Shown here: positions 32,489 to 40,400 of the stretch, one piece after another | How the letters are laid out: each line of letters begins with the position of its first letter | Position numbering within the stretch: position 1 is the first letter of the stretch | Source: a bacterium | GTDB taxonomy: Bacteria > Zhuqueibacterota > QNDG01 > DTFT01 | DNA length: 41,740 nucleotides | Reading direction: 5' to 3' | NCBI GenBank assembly: GCA_030372965.1 | Contig: JAUCQC010000293.1 | Coordinates: 1-41,740 of the forward strand | Notes under the pieces: model-generated | What the model was told of the DNA's origin: nothing | The model's database searches: none | The model's input: only the letters and a program-made list of their open reading frames with translations | Program-made: the position numbers and the translations under genes

Positions 32489-33949
32489 ATGCTTCAATCC
32501 ATCAAGCGTCTCACGCGTCATTCAGCGGTTTACGGCATCGGCCACATCGTGAGCCGGTCCATCAGTTTTCTGCTCCTGCCCATACACACGAACTGCCTCC
32601 CGCCGGACCAGTACGGTCGCGCCACGCTCCTTTTCTCCACCCTGGCCATACTGCAGGTGCTGTTCAGTTACGGCCTGGACGTGGCCTTCCTCCGTTTCTT
32701 CATACTCGGAGCGGACCGCAGGGAGAAGGAGCGTGTGTTCAGCACCGCCTTCTGGATGATTTTCATCACAGGCGTGATTTTCTCCTCCGTACTCCTCCTG
32801 AATCCCGGGTTTTTCTCCGGAATCATATTCCGCTCGGACCGGTTCGCGACTTTAATCCGGCTGTCGGCCGGCATATGCCTGGCCGACGCCCTCCGGCTCC
32901 TGCCTTTCCTGACCCTGCGGGCTGAGGAGAAGCCAGTTGAATTCGTGCTCCAGAACTCGTTCAACATCGTCGCCACTCTGGTCCTCAATCTCGTATTCGT
33001 GGTTCGCATGGGCATGGGCATCGAGGGTATTTTCTGGGCGAACCTGATCGCATCGGTTTTAACCCTCATTTCAACCGCCCGCCTGTTCATCCGCTGGCTG
33101 AGGCCGGTTTTCTCCAAACCCGTTCTCGCGGAACTGATGCGTTTCGGCATTCCCTATGTTCCCTCCACTCTGGCCGTGGTGATCATGGACCAGATCAGCC
33201 GGTTTTTCGTGGACCGCATGATAGGACCTGAGGCGAACGGTCTTTTCAGCGCGGGCGCCAAGTTCGGCATGTTCATGTCCCTGGTCGTGGCCGCTTTCCG
33301 TTTCGCCTGGCATCCCTTTTTCCTCTCGACCGCGAAACAAAAAGACGCGCCCGCAGTTTTTGGCAGGGTGTTGACCTACTTCGCCGCTGTGACAGGATTT
33401 CTCTTCCTGTTATTCTCTCTGTTTATCAGGGAAATCGGGGGAATCTCATTTTTCGGCTTCAGGCTGATCGGGGCTGAGTTTACATCGGGCCTTTCAATCG
33501 TTCCGCCCATCCTGCTTGCCTACGTGTTTTACGGCGCGTACGCCAACTTCATCGTGGGTGTATACCTGAAGAAAAAGACCGCATGGCTTCCTTTTATCAC
33601 AGGAACAGGCGCTCTGGTCGCTGTCGCGGGCAATATTCTGTTGATCCCCCTGTTCGGCATTCATGGGGCTGCCTGGTCCATCACACTGGCGTATGCGGTG
33701 ATGGCCGGCCTTCTGTGGGCTGTCAACCGCAAACTGTACCCGATTCCCTATGAATGGGGCCGCATTTTTAAAATCGCCGCGGTCACGGCATTCCTGTACA
33801 TACTGGGAACCTTTACGCCTGCCGGACATTCCGCCTGGCTGAGAGTTGGCCTTCTGCTTGCCGCTCTGCCCATGCTTCTGGCTGTCCGGTTTTTCAAGCA
33901 GGGGGAAATCCGGACTTTCAGGCGGTGGCTGAAACGATTGACCGGATGA
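32489..33949 (+). CDS. Polysaccharide/O-antigen flippase (Wzx-like)
   Basis: The 486-residue protein is hydrophobic throughout, with about 12-14 membrane segments. The N-terminus SIKRLTRHSAVYGIGHIVSRSISFLLLPIHTN matches the RfbX/Wzx family, which flips lipid-linked oligosaccharides across the inner membrane. Basic loops (RFFILGADRREKERVF, FIRWLRPVFSKP) and the C-terminal KQGEIRTFRRWLKR fit the positive-inside rule. Its start has a purine-rich leader (AGGATAACGGAATAAATG). G+C is visibly lower than in the housekeeping run. It is followed by a glycosyltransferase gene, suggesting surface polysaccharide synthesis; no polymerase or other sugar genes are seen. Confidence 0.9.
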   Translation: MLQSIKRLTRHSAVYGIGHIVSRSISFLLLPIHTNCLPPDQYGRATLLFSTLAILQVLFSYGLDVAFLRFFILGADRREKERVFSTAFWMIFITGVIFSSVLLLNPGFFSGIIFRSDRFATLIRLSAGICLADALRLLPFLTLRAEEKPVEFVLQNSFNIVATLVLNLVFVVRMGMGIEGIFWANLIASVLTLISTARLFIRWLRPVFSKPVLAELMRFGIPYVPSTLAVVIMDQISRFFVDRMIGPEANGLFSAGAKFGMFMSLVVAAFRFAWHPFFLSTAKQKDAPAVFGRVLTYFAAVTGFLFLLFSLFIREIGGISFFGFRLIGAEFTSGLSIVPPILLAYVFYGAYANFIVGVYLKKKTAWLPFITGTGALVAVAGNILLIPLFGIHGAAWSITLAYAVMAGLLWAVNRKLYPIPYEWGRIFKIAAVTAFLYILGTFTPAGHSAWLRVGLLLAALPMLLAVRFFKQGEIRTFRRWLKRLTG

Positions 33950-34004
33950 AGCGTCAGCCAAACCGGATCCCCGTCCATTCAGGTCGATAGACACGGCACG
34001 CCCT

Positions 34005-35291
34005 ATGCGCAACATCCTTTTTCTCTCCTATTATTTCCCGCCCATGGGCATGGGAGGGGTCCAGCGTTCAGTCAAATTCGTCAAATATCTGCCGGAGTTC
34101 GGGTGGAACCCGATCGTTCTGACCGTGAAGGATGTCCGGTATCACGGCCATGACCGGTCCCTGGAAAAGGACATTGCTGAAGCGCGGGTGATTCGCGCGG
34201 GATCTTTAGATCCGCTCAGACTGGCTTTTCTGGCAAGGGGCCAAGCCAAAGCCGGGGCCGGATCAGCCGGCGACTCGACGGGCCTGCTCAACCGTGTCAT
34301 TCTGCCGTGGTTATTCGTTCCGGATTCAAAAATCGGATGGTTGCCGTTCGCGGTACGCGCGGGACTCCAGGCCGCTGAAAAAAACAGGATTCAGGCGATA
34401 TTCACCACTTCGCCTCCGCATTCCGCTCACCTCGCCGGAACCCTTCTGAGGCGCAGGCTCGGCATCCCCTGGATCGCGGATTTCAGGGACAGCTGGAACC
34501 GGGAGCCTTTCGACCGGGTTCCCACGCCGGCGCACCGAAGGATGAACGAATTCCTGCTTCGTCTCATTCTCAAGTACGCGGACCGCATCACCGGAGTCTC
34601 GTCCCGAGTGCTCAAGGACATGCAGTGCCTCAGCCGTAGACCGGCGGATGATTTCATCTGGAACCCGAACGGATTCGACCCCGAGGATTTCCGGAACTTC
34701 AGACACGAACGATCGAATCGGTTCAGGATCACATACAGCGGCACAGTCAATTCCGTTCATCCTCCTGATACTTTTCTTGCAGGAGCGGGCAAAGCCCTTC
34801 GGCTGGAACCCGCTTTGCGGAAAGCGTTTGAAATCCGCTTCGTGGGATCGGTTTCGGACATGGACCTGAATGGCATGATTCGCTGTTATGGCCTGGACGG
34901 ACTCGTTAAACAGACCGGATACGTCCTACACGCGGAAAGCCTGAAGCACCTGTCCAGTTCGGACGCGCTTCTGCTGGTTCTTCCAGCGGAATCAGGTCCA
35001 GGCGTCATTCCCGGGAAACTGTATGAATATCTCGCCTCCGGCCTGCCGATACTCGGCGTTCTGCCGGACGGCGAGGCGGGCCGGATCACCCTCGACAGCG
35101 GAAGGGGACGCGTCGTTCGTCCGGGCGACGCGGACGGCATCGCGTCCGCGCTGATCGGAATGTACCGCGATTGGAGGAAGGGAAAGGGGAAACGCACCGT
35201 GGGATATCGGACAGACGCCTGGACGGAACAGTTCAGCAGAAAGCGGCAGACGGAGAGGCTGGCGGAGATTTTGAATGAAATTGCTCCGTAG
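34005..35291 (+). CDS. Family 4 glycosyltransferase
   Basis: The 428-residue GT-B enzyme starts MRNILFLSYYFPPMGMGGVQR, the usual acceptor-side start of GT4-like glycosyltransferases. It has a middle ITYSGTVNSVHPP (start of the second Rossmann domain) and the donor-site region PGKLYEYLASGLPILGVLPDGEAG with a Glu in the EYLASG motif. It probably adds a sugar to a surface glycan in the cytoplasm or at the inner membrane. It lies 55 bases after the flippase gene. The TAG stop falls in a dispersed repeat. Confidence 0.9.
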   Translation: MRNILFLSYYFPPMGMGGVQRSVKFVKYLPEFGWNPIVLTVKDVRYHGHDRSLEKDIAEARVIRAGSLDPLRLAFLARGQAKAGAGSAGDSTGLLNRVILPWLFVPDSKIGWLPFAVRAGLQAAEKNRIQAIFTTSPPHSAHLAGTLLRRRLGIPWIADFRDSWNREPFDRVPTPAHRRMNEFLLRLILKYADRITGVSSRVLKDMQCLSRRPADDFIWNPNGFDPEDFRNFRHERSNRFRITYSGTVNSVHPPDTFLAGAGKALRLEPALRKAFEIRFVGSVSDMDLNGMIRCYGLDGLVKQTGYVLHAESLKHLSSSDALLLVLPAESGPGVIPGKLYEYLASGLPILGVLPDGEAGRITLDSGRGRVVRPGDADGIASALIGMYRDWRKGKGKRTVGYRTDAWTEQFSRKRQTERLAEILNEIAP

Positions 35292-35356
35292 GGTTGGCCG
35301 AAGGCCCACCGATTGACACCGTTGGAAATTAAAAAGGTGGGCCGAAGGCCCACCTT
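35292..35356. repeat. Two copies of a GGTGGGCC-GAA-GGCCCACC repeat, also a bidirectional terminator
   Basis: Copy one at 35292-35310 (GGTTGGCC-GAA-GGCCCACC, one mismatch) and copy two at 35334-35356 (AAGGTGGGCC-GAA-GGCCCACCTT, perfect 10-bp stem) lie in the 89-base gap between converging genes. Copy two, with A-rich upstream and T-rich downstream sequence, could end transcription from both sides. The GTGGGCC/GGCCCAC form is a common intergenic palindrome type. Confidence 0.7.
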
Positions 35357-35380
35357 ACATAAATCGTTTTTATTACCCCG

Positions 35381-36334
35381 TTAAACGTTAATCACCCCGT
35401 TCTCCACGATCCGCTTCCCGTCCACGTCGAGCGTGGGCTTCAGCAGAATGCCGTCGAGGTGAAAGGCGGCCGCGTTCTTTCCGTCGAAGGTCTGGCTGTC
35501 GCCGAACGCGACGTGCGCGGTGCCCAGCACCTTTTCGTCCTCCAACGACACGCCGGTCAGCACGGCGTACGGGTTGGTGCCCACGCCGATTTCCGCGACC
35601 GTGCGGCCGGGTTTTCCCTGCCTGCGCATGAGCACTTTCAGCTTGTCCGCCTCCTTGCCGCCCGAGATTCTCTGGACGCATCCGGACCGGACCGTCACGC
35701 ACATGGGACGGGTCAGCGGGCCGATGTCCGGGAACGATCCATCGATCACGACATGCCCGTTGACGCTCTCCGGAATCGGGGAGATGCTGCCTTCCCCGCC
35801 GGGCGCGCACGCGACCGACCCCGGCTCGGCCGCGATTCCCGTGTCCGCGAGGCCCCGCATGCGCGCGATGGAGAACTGGAGAGAGGTCCCCGCGGGAGTG
35901 GTCAGGACGCCCTGTTTGCCGATGGTGAAGATGTCCGCGATCTTGCGGCTCTTTTCGACAATGGCGGCGTATTTCCCGGTCAGCGTGCGGCAAAGGGCGT
36001 CCGGAGTCGCGCCCGGGAGGCAGAGAAAGCGGGTGCCGTGTTTGCTAGCCTGCCGTCTGGCCTCGGTGTGCAGCCAGGACCGCCGGGTCAGCAGGATGAC
36101 CGCGTCGAACTCAGCCATCAGGGCGATCAGGCCCTTGGACGATTCGGCGTAGGATTCCGGGTCCGGTGGCAGTGTCAGAAGACACGTTCCGGTCGCCGAG
36201 GTCCTGAGCGCTTCGTGAAAAGCCCGTGCCAGTTCCGCGCGCGTTTCATCGCAGAGCACCAGCACGCGTTCATCCCGCGAAACAGAAAGGCAGTCCCGTA
36301 TCGCGGACCACACCGCGTTCTTCAGCGACACCAT
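35381..36334 (-). CDS. Aminopeptidase of the COG2309 (M29-like) superfamily
   Basis: The 317-residue protein runs on the minus strand. It has an N-terminal Rossmann-like half (RVLVLCDETRAELARAFHEAL; VILLTRRSWLHTEARR) and a C-terminal half with EGSISPIPESVNGHVVIDGS, AEIGVGTNP and LGTAHVAFGDS...HLDGILLKPTLDVDGKRI. These stretches match the COG2309 leucyl-aminopeptidase/2,5-dihydroxypyridine-dioxygenase superfamily, whose Glu/His/Asp residues bind metal. It lies 64 bases behind the OPT transporter gene on the same strand, which favours peptide cleavage over ring opening. Confidence 0.85.
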   Translation of the reverse strand: MVSLKNAVWSAIRDCLSVSRDERVLVLCDETRAELARAFHEALRTSATGTCLLTLPPDPESYAESSKGLIALMAEFDAVILLTRRSWLHTEARRQASKHGTRFLCLPGATPDALCRTLTGKYAAIVEKSRKIADIFTIGKQGVLTTPAGTSLQFSIARMRGLADTGIAAEPGSVACAPGGEGSISPIPESVNGHVVIDGSFPDIGPLTRPMCVTVRSGCVQRISGGKEADKLKVLMRRQGKPGRTVAEIGVGTNPYAVLTGVSLEDEKVLGTAHVAFGDSQTFDGKNAAAFHLDGILLKPTLDVDGKRIVENGVINV

Positions 36335-36398
36335 CCGTTCACCCCTGAAGGTCCGGCGGCAGGCCGCCGGGCCGTGAGCCAGTCCGTGCGTTTCGCTT

Positions 36399-38420
36399 TT
36401 ACCGCTTCCTGCCGGCTGATCCGGATTTCAGCGCGCGCAGCGGCGCGCCGATCATCAGCACTCCCAGCAGGCCGAACACCAGAAGGCCCAGCCACCAGAA
36501 ACCCTGGAACGATTCCGAGATGCCGAGCTTGATGTTGAGGACGACGAACGCGGCCAGCAGGATTCCCACAAGCGCCTCTCCGGCGATGAGCCCGGACGCG
36601 ACGAGGAGTCCCGTGTTGTCCACGGTCTCGCGGTCCTTGTCGCTGCGGATGCGTTTTTTCGCGAGCGTGTCGGTGAGGTACTTGAACAGGCCGCCGATGA
36701 AAATCGCGGCCGTGGTGTTGAACGGCAGGTACATGCCCACGGAAATGAGCATGGGGGAGGGTGAATTGATGAGGATGAGGGCGGTCGCGAACAGCATGCC
36801 CGCGATGATCAGGGGCCAGGCCATCTCGCCGCCGACAATGCCCTTGGCCATCATGGACATGAGCCCGGCCTGGGGCGCGGGCAGCGCCTCGCTGCCGATG
36901 CCGTTGGCCTTGTGGAGCAGCATGATGGGGAGCACCATGACCAGAGCCGCGGCGACCACGCCGATCAGGCCGCCGACCTGCATCTTCCAGGGCGTTCCGC
37001 CCAGCATGTACCCGACCTTCCAGTCCTGGAGCATGTCGCCCGCCACGCCGGCCACGCAGCAGACCACCGACGCGACGCCGAGAACCGCGGCCACGCCGGG
37101 ATCGCCCTTCATCCCGACCATCACCATCAGCAGGGCGGCAATCAGCAGCGTGGACAGAGTCAGGCCCGAGATTGGGTTCGAGGAACTGCCGATGATGCCG
37201 ACCAGGTAGCCGGCCACGGCCGCGAACATGAAGCCGGCGAAGCCCATGACGATGGCGGCCAGCGCCGCGGAGCCCCAGTTGTGGCTGAAACTCTGGTACA
37301 GCAGGACCATGCAGAAAATCAGGACGCCGACGGAGATCAGGACCAGGCCGAACGGAAGATCCTTGTCGATGCGCGACGTCTTTTCGCCGCCCTTGCCCGC
37401 CTTGAGAATGTCCTGGACGCCGTGCTTCAGGCCGCCCGCGAGGTTCTTGCGCATCTTGAACAGCGTGTAGAACGCTCCCACAAGCATGCCGCCCACGGCG
37501 ATCGGCTTGACCGTGGCGTTGTAGGCGGATTTCGCGACCGCGGTCCATCCGGAGACATCCGCGAAAGGCTGAAGATCGCCTCCCATGATGAGCAGGACCA
37601 CCGGCATCAGGAAGAGCCATCCGAACACGCCGCCGGAAAAATTGATGGCCGCCAGCCGGAAACCGATAATGTAGCCGACTCCCAGAAAAGCGGGGGACGC
37701 GGCCGGAGACTGGAGCAGCATGCCGCCGTTGTATCCGAATTCCGCCTTGGTTGCGTCCGCCGACTGGAGCACGCGGCTTTTGGAATCCAGCAGGCTGATC
37801 TTGGAGGCCGGGAACCGGAAAAAGGCGTTCAGGGTGTCCCGGATGAGTTTGAAGCCGTTGTCGTTCCGGAAGAATTCCACGAGCGCGGCCACACCGAGGG
37901 AACTGAAGACATAGGCGGCTCCGGTCTGGCCGCCCTGTCCGGCCTTGACGATTTCCGCGCAGGCCTTGCTTTCCGGATAGGGCAGGGACGTGTCGCGGAT
38001 CATGGTCTTGCGGAGAATGATCACCAGCAACACGCCCAGAACGCCGCCCGCCAGCATGAGGAGCGTGCTCTTGGTGTAGCTGAAGTTGTCCCACACGCCG
38101 GATATGACGAACGCCGGAATGGTGAAGATGGCGCCCGCGGCGAGCGCCTCTCCGACGGCCCCCGTGGTTCTGGCGAGATTCTCCTCGAGAATGGTTCCCT
38201 TGTTGCGGAAAAGCCGCAGCGCGAACATGGAGATGACCGCCGCCGGGAACGTCGCGGCCACCGTCATTCCGGCCTTGAGACCGAGATAGGCGTTTGCGGA
38301 TCCCAGCACCATGGCCAGAGCCACGCCGATCAGAATGGAACGAAGAGAGAATTCGCGCATCCTGGAGGATTCCGGTACGAAGGGTCGCGAAGTTTTGGGT
38401 GCGGGTGGTTTCGCCTTCAT
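36399..38420 (-). CDS. OPT family oligopeptide transporter
   Basis: The 673-residue polytopic inner-membrane protein starts at ATG 38420 on the minus strand (MKAKPPAPKTSRPFVPESS), with AGGAGAAGG upstream. The frame is open further upstream but that part lies in the promoter region. OPT signatures are RSILIGVALAMVLGSANAYLGLKAGMTVA, PYPESKACAEIVKAGQGG and TTGAVGEALAAGAIFTIPAF. About 14-16 membrane segments are predicted by eye. OPT proteins import peptides or metal chelates by proton coupling. With the downstream aminopeptidase it looks like a peptide-scavenging operon. Confidence 0.93.
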   Translation of the reverse strand: MKAKPPAPKTSRPFVPESSRMREFSLRSILIGVALAMVLGSANAYLGLKAGMTVAATFPAAVISMFALRLFRNKGTILEENLARTTGAVGEALAAGAIFTIPAFVISGVWDNFSYTKSTLLMLAGGVLGVLLVIILRKTMIRDTSLPYPESKACAEIVKAGQGGQTGAAYVFSSLGVAALVEFFRNDNGFKLIRDTLNAFFRFPASKISLLDSKSRVLQSADATKAEFGYNGGMLLQSPAASPAFLGVGYIIGFRLAAINFSGGVFGWLFLMPVVLLIMGGDLQPFADVSGWTAVAKSAYNATVKPIAVGGMLVGAFYTLFKMRKNLAGGLKHGVQDILKAGKGGEKTSRIDKDLPFGLVLISVGVLIFCMVLLYQSFSHNWGSAALAAIVMGFAGFMFAAVAGYLVGIIGSSSNPISGLTLSTLLIAALLMVMVGMKGDPGVAAVLGVASVVCCVAGVAGDMLQDWKVGYMLGGTPWKMQVGGLIGVVAAALVMVLPIMLLHKANGIGSEALPAPQAGLMSMMAKGIVGGEMAWPLIIAGMLFATALILINSPSPMLISVGMYLPFNTTAAIFIGGLFKYLTDTLAKKRIRSDKDRETVDNTGLLVASGLIAGEALVGILLAAFVVLNIKLGISESFQGFWWLGLLVFGLLGVLMIGAPLRALKSGSAGRKR

Positions 38421-38483
38421 GGGGCCTTCTCCTCGCTGTTCAGGGGGTGAAAATCGGGTTCTGGACGGGGGAAAAATCGTTTT

Positions 38484-38512
38484 AACATAACCGGAAAACC
38501 TAAAAAAGTCAA
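38484..38512 (-). promoter_or_regulatory. Promoter for the OPT-aminopeptidase operon
   Basis: On the minus strand, TTGACT (38512-38507) and TATGTT (38489-38484) are 17 bases apart, a fair sigma-70 match. The start codon of the transporter gene lies 63 bases beyond the -10. Confidence 0.65.
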
Positions 38513-38530
38513 GGGTTTTCTCGTTTATGG

Positions 38531-38543
38531 CCGGATAATCCGG
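38531..38543. promoter_or_regulatory. Palindrome between divergent promoters
   Basis: CCGGATAATCCGG is a perfect 6-1-6 inverted repeat directly next to the ecfT -35 box and 19 bases upstream of the minus-strand -35. The position suits an operator shared by the two divergent units. No regulator gene is nearby. Confidence 0.5.
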
Positions 38544-38573
38544 TTGACTTTCTATTAAAAAATCGTATATTAT
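38544..38573 (+). promoter_or_regulatory. Promoter for ecfT
   Basis: TTGACT at 38544-38549 is followed by TATATT after 16 bases (38566-38571) or TATTAT after 18 bases (38568-38573). The region is A/T-rich, unlike its surroundings. The ATG at 38621 lies about 47-50 bases downstream, with AAGGA at 38603-38607. Confidence 0.6.
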
Positions 38574-38620
38574 TAGGTTAAATTTCACGAAAACTGTTAT
38601 TTAAGGAAAAATCGCCCCAC

Positions 38621-39454
38621 ATGGCCCTGCGGGACATCACTCTGGGACAATACGCGCCCCGGAATTCACCGGTGCACAGCCTGGATCCGCGCTCAAAAAT
38701 CGTGCTTTTCGGAGCGGCGATGACGCTCTGTCTGCTCCTGCGGAACGGCCTGGTCCTGGGTTGCTACGGACTGGCCGGCCTGGCGATTTTCAGGCTGGCC
38801 GGACTTTCGCCGGCCATCGCGTTCAGGAACATCCGGTCTTTTCTCTGGCTTTTTGGCCTGACCCTGCTGATACACGCGTTCACGACCGAGGGAACCGCGT
38901 GGCTGCGGCTGCCGGCCGGAATCGGGACCGTCACACGCGAAGGGCTGGCGGCCGGCCTTTTTTATTCGCTCCGCATCGCCGTGCTTCTCATTTTCGCGAA
39001 CGGCCTGACCCTCACCGCGTCCCCGATGGAATTGACGGACGCGATCGAACGCTTCCTGAAGCCCTTCCGGCGTTTCGGAATTCCGGCCCATGAGATCGCG
39101 CTGATGATCTCGATCTCCATCCGCTTCATACCGCTTCTGATCGACGAGGCCGATCGCATCCGCAAGGCCCAGCTGTCCAGGGGAGCCAGGACCGGGGGAT
39201 CGCTTCAAACCAGGATACGCGGCGTTTTTCCGGTGGTCATCCCGCTCTTCGTGTCGAGTTTCAGGAAGGCCGGGGACCTGGCCCTGGCCATGGATGCGCG
39301 GTGCTATCAGGGCGGGGAAGGCCGCACACAGTTCCGGCCGCTGGCCTTCAGGAAGCCGGACGGGATGGCGCTCGCGGCCGTTTTCTGTCTCGCCGCCGCG
39401 ACGCTGACCGCGGATGCGCTTCTCGGCAGACCGACTTTTTTCCCCGCGGGATGA
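38621..39454 (+). CDS. ecfT: Energy-coupling factor transporter membrane subunit EcfT
   Basis: The 277-residue inner-membrane protein carries the T-component signatures: SPVHSLDPRSKIVLF at the start, ISIRFIPLLIDEADRIRKAQLSRGAR in the coupling-helix region and SFRKAGDLALAMDARCY (the second Ala-Arg-type motif). Five or six membrane segments are visible. EcfT links a substrate-binding S subunit to two ABC ATPases for vitamin or metal import. No EcfA ATPase or S-component gene lies beside it, so partners must be encoded elsewhere and the substrate is unknown. Confidence 0.93.
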   Translation: MALRDITLGQYAPRNSPVHSLDPRSKIVLFGAAMTLCLLLRNGLVLGCYGLAGLAIFRLAGLSPAIAFRNIRSFLWLFGLTLLIHAFTTEGTAWLRLPAGIGTVTREGLAAGLFYSLRIAVLLIFANGLTLTASPMELTDAIERFLKPFRRFGIPAHEIALMISISIRFIPLLIDEADRIRKAQLSRGARTGGSLQTRIRGVFPVVIPLFVSSFRKAGDLALAMDARCYQGGEGRTQFRPLAFRKPDGMALAAVFCLAAATLTADALLGRPTFFPAG

Positions 39455-39480
39455 GGCTTGAATCTGATAGCGAGCGCATT

Positions 39481-39645
39481 CCCCGGCTTCGCCGGACCAA
39501 GCAACAAGATTCTTTCTGATTGAAGGCCCGCGGCTTGTCTTCAATAATTCATAAATATAATCGCTTGATCCCGCAAAGCGGGGCCTTCAACCAGAAGGCA
39601 TATAATTGCTTGGTCCCGCGCAGCGGGGCCGCGGGGAGCTTCAAC
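39481..39645. repeat. REP-like repeat cluster upstream of and within the truA start
   Basis: Two direct copies are seen at 39556-39592 and 39601-39645. Each begins TATAAT-C/T-GCTTG-A/G-TCCCGC, then has two variable bases, AGCGGGGCC and TTCAACC (the second copy has nine extra bases). An inverted copy is at 39481-39504 (CCCCGGC-TTC-GCCGG, ACCAAGCAA), and GAAGGCCC at 39522 matches the end of the unit in reverse. The core forms a small hairpin. Confidence 0.65.
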
Positions 39646-40371
39646 CGCACCTATAAACTGGTGCTCGAGTACGACGGGTCGGATTTCCACGGCTGGCAGA
39701 GACAGCCCGGAGGCCGCACCGTGCAGGCGGAGTTGGAAGCGGCGTTGGGGCGCCTGTTCGGCGTTCCGGTGCCCGTTGTCGGCGCCGGCCGGACGGACGC
39801 CGGCGTGCACGCGCTCGGACAGGTGGCGAGCTGCAGGGCGGACACCCGGTACCCGCTGGAAACGGTGCAACGCGCCCTGAACGCCATGCTGCCGGCCGAC
39901 ATCCGAGTCCGGTCCGTGGAGACAGCGGAGGACGGTTTCGACGCCAGGCGGCGCGCCAGCCGCCGGGTTTACAGATACGCGCTCTCCCGCGCGCCTCTGG
40001 CCGTGGGAAGACAGTACGCGTGGCATCCCCGAACCCGTTTCGACGTGGACGCCATGGCGGCCGCGTCCGAGTGCCTGAAGGGGCTCCACCGCTGGACGGC
40101 TTTCTGCAAGCGGGACCCGGAAGAGGACCGGTATGAATCCGAGGTGCATTCGGTCCGGTGGCAGGCGGAGGCGGACACGGTGAGGTTCGAGATCGCGGCC
40201 GTGCGGTTTTTTCACCACATGGTCCGGATTCTTGTCGGCACGCTGGTGGAGGTGGGCAGGGGCGCCCTGACGCCGGACGGTTTCCGCGCCGTTCTGGAAT
40301 CCGGAGACCGCGAAAAGGCCGGGCCCACGGCTCCGCCGCACGGCCTTTTTCTGGTCCGCGTGGAATACTGA
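39610..40371 (+). CDS. truA: tRNA pseudouridine38-40 synthase
   Basis: The enzyme makes pseudouridine at positions 38-40 of tRNA anticodon arms. The conserved region starts with TYKLVLEYDGSDFHGWQRQ and has the catalytic Asp in GAGRTDAGVHALGQV and the C-terminal FFHHMVRILVGTLVEVGRG. No ATG or GTG lies near the expected start: TTG 39610, inside a dispersed repeat, gives 253 residues with a 12-residue lead, and TTG 39520 would give a 42-residue lead made largely of repeat sequence. Neither has a good ribosome site. The true start is uncertain; the enzyme core is complete. Confidence 0.9.
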   Translation: MVPRSGAAGSFNRTYKLVLEYDGSDFHGWQRQPGGRTVQAELEAALGRLFGVPVPVVGAGRTDAGVHALGQVASCRADTRYPLETVQRALNAMLPADIRVRSVETAEDGFDARRRASRRVYRYALSRAPLAVGRQYAWHPRTRFDVDAMAAASECLKGLHRWTAFCKRDPEEDRYESEVHSVRWQAEADTVRFEIAAVRFFHHMVRILVGTLVEVGRGALTPDGFRAVLESGDREKAGPTAPPHGLFLVRVEY

Positions 40372-40400
40372 GAACCGGTCATGTCAATCGGAACCATCGC

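Noticed and set aside
36912-38450. A 512-codon plus-strand open frame opposite the OPT transporter
   Set aside because: The His/Gln/Arg/Glu-rich translation is the mirror image of a hydrophobic transporter; the minus-strand protein has clear OPT motifs.
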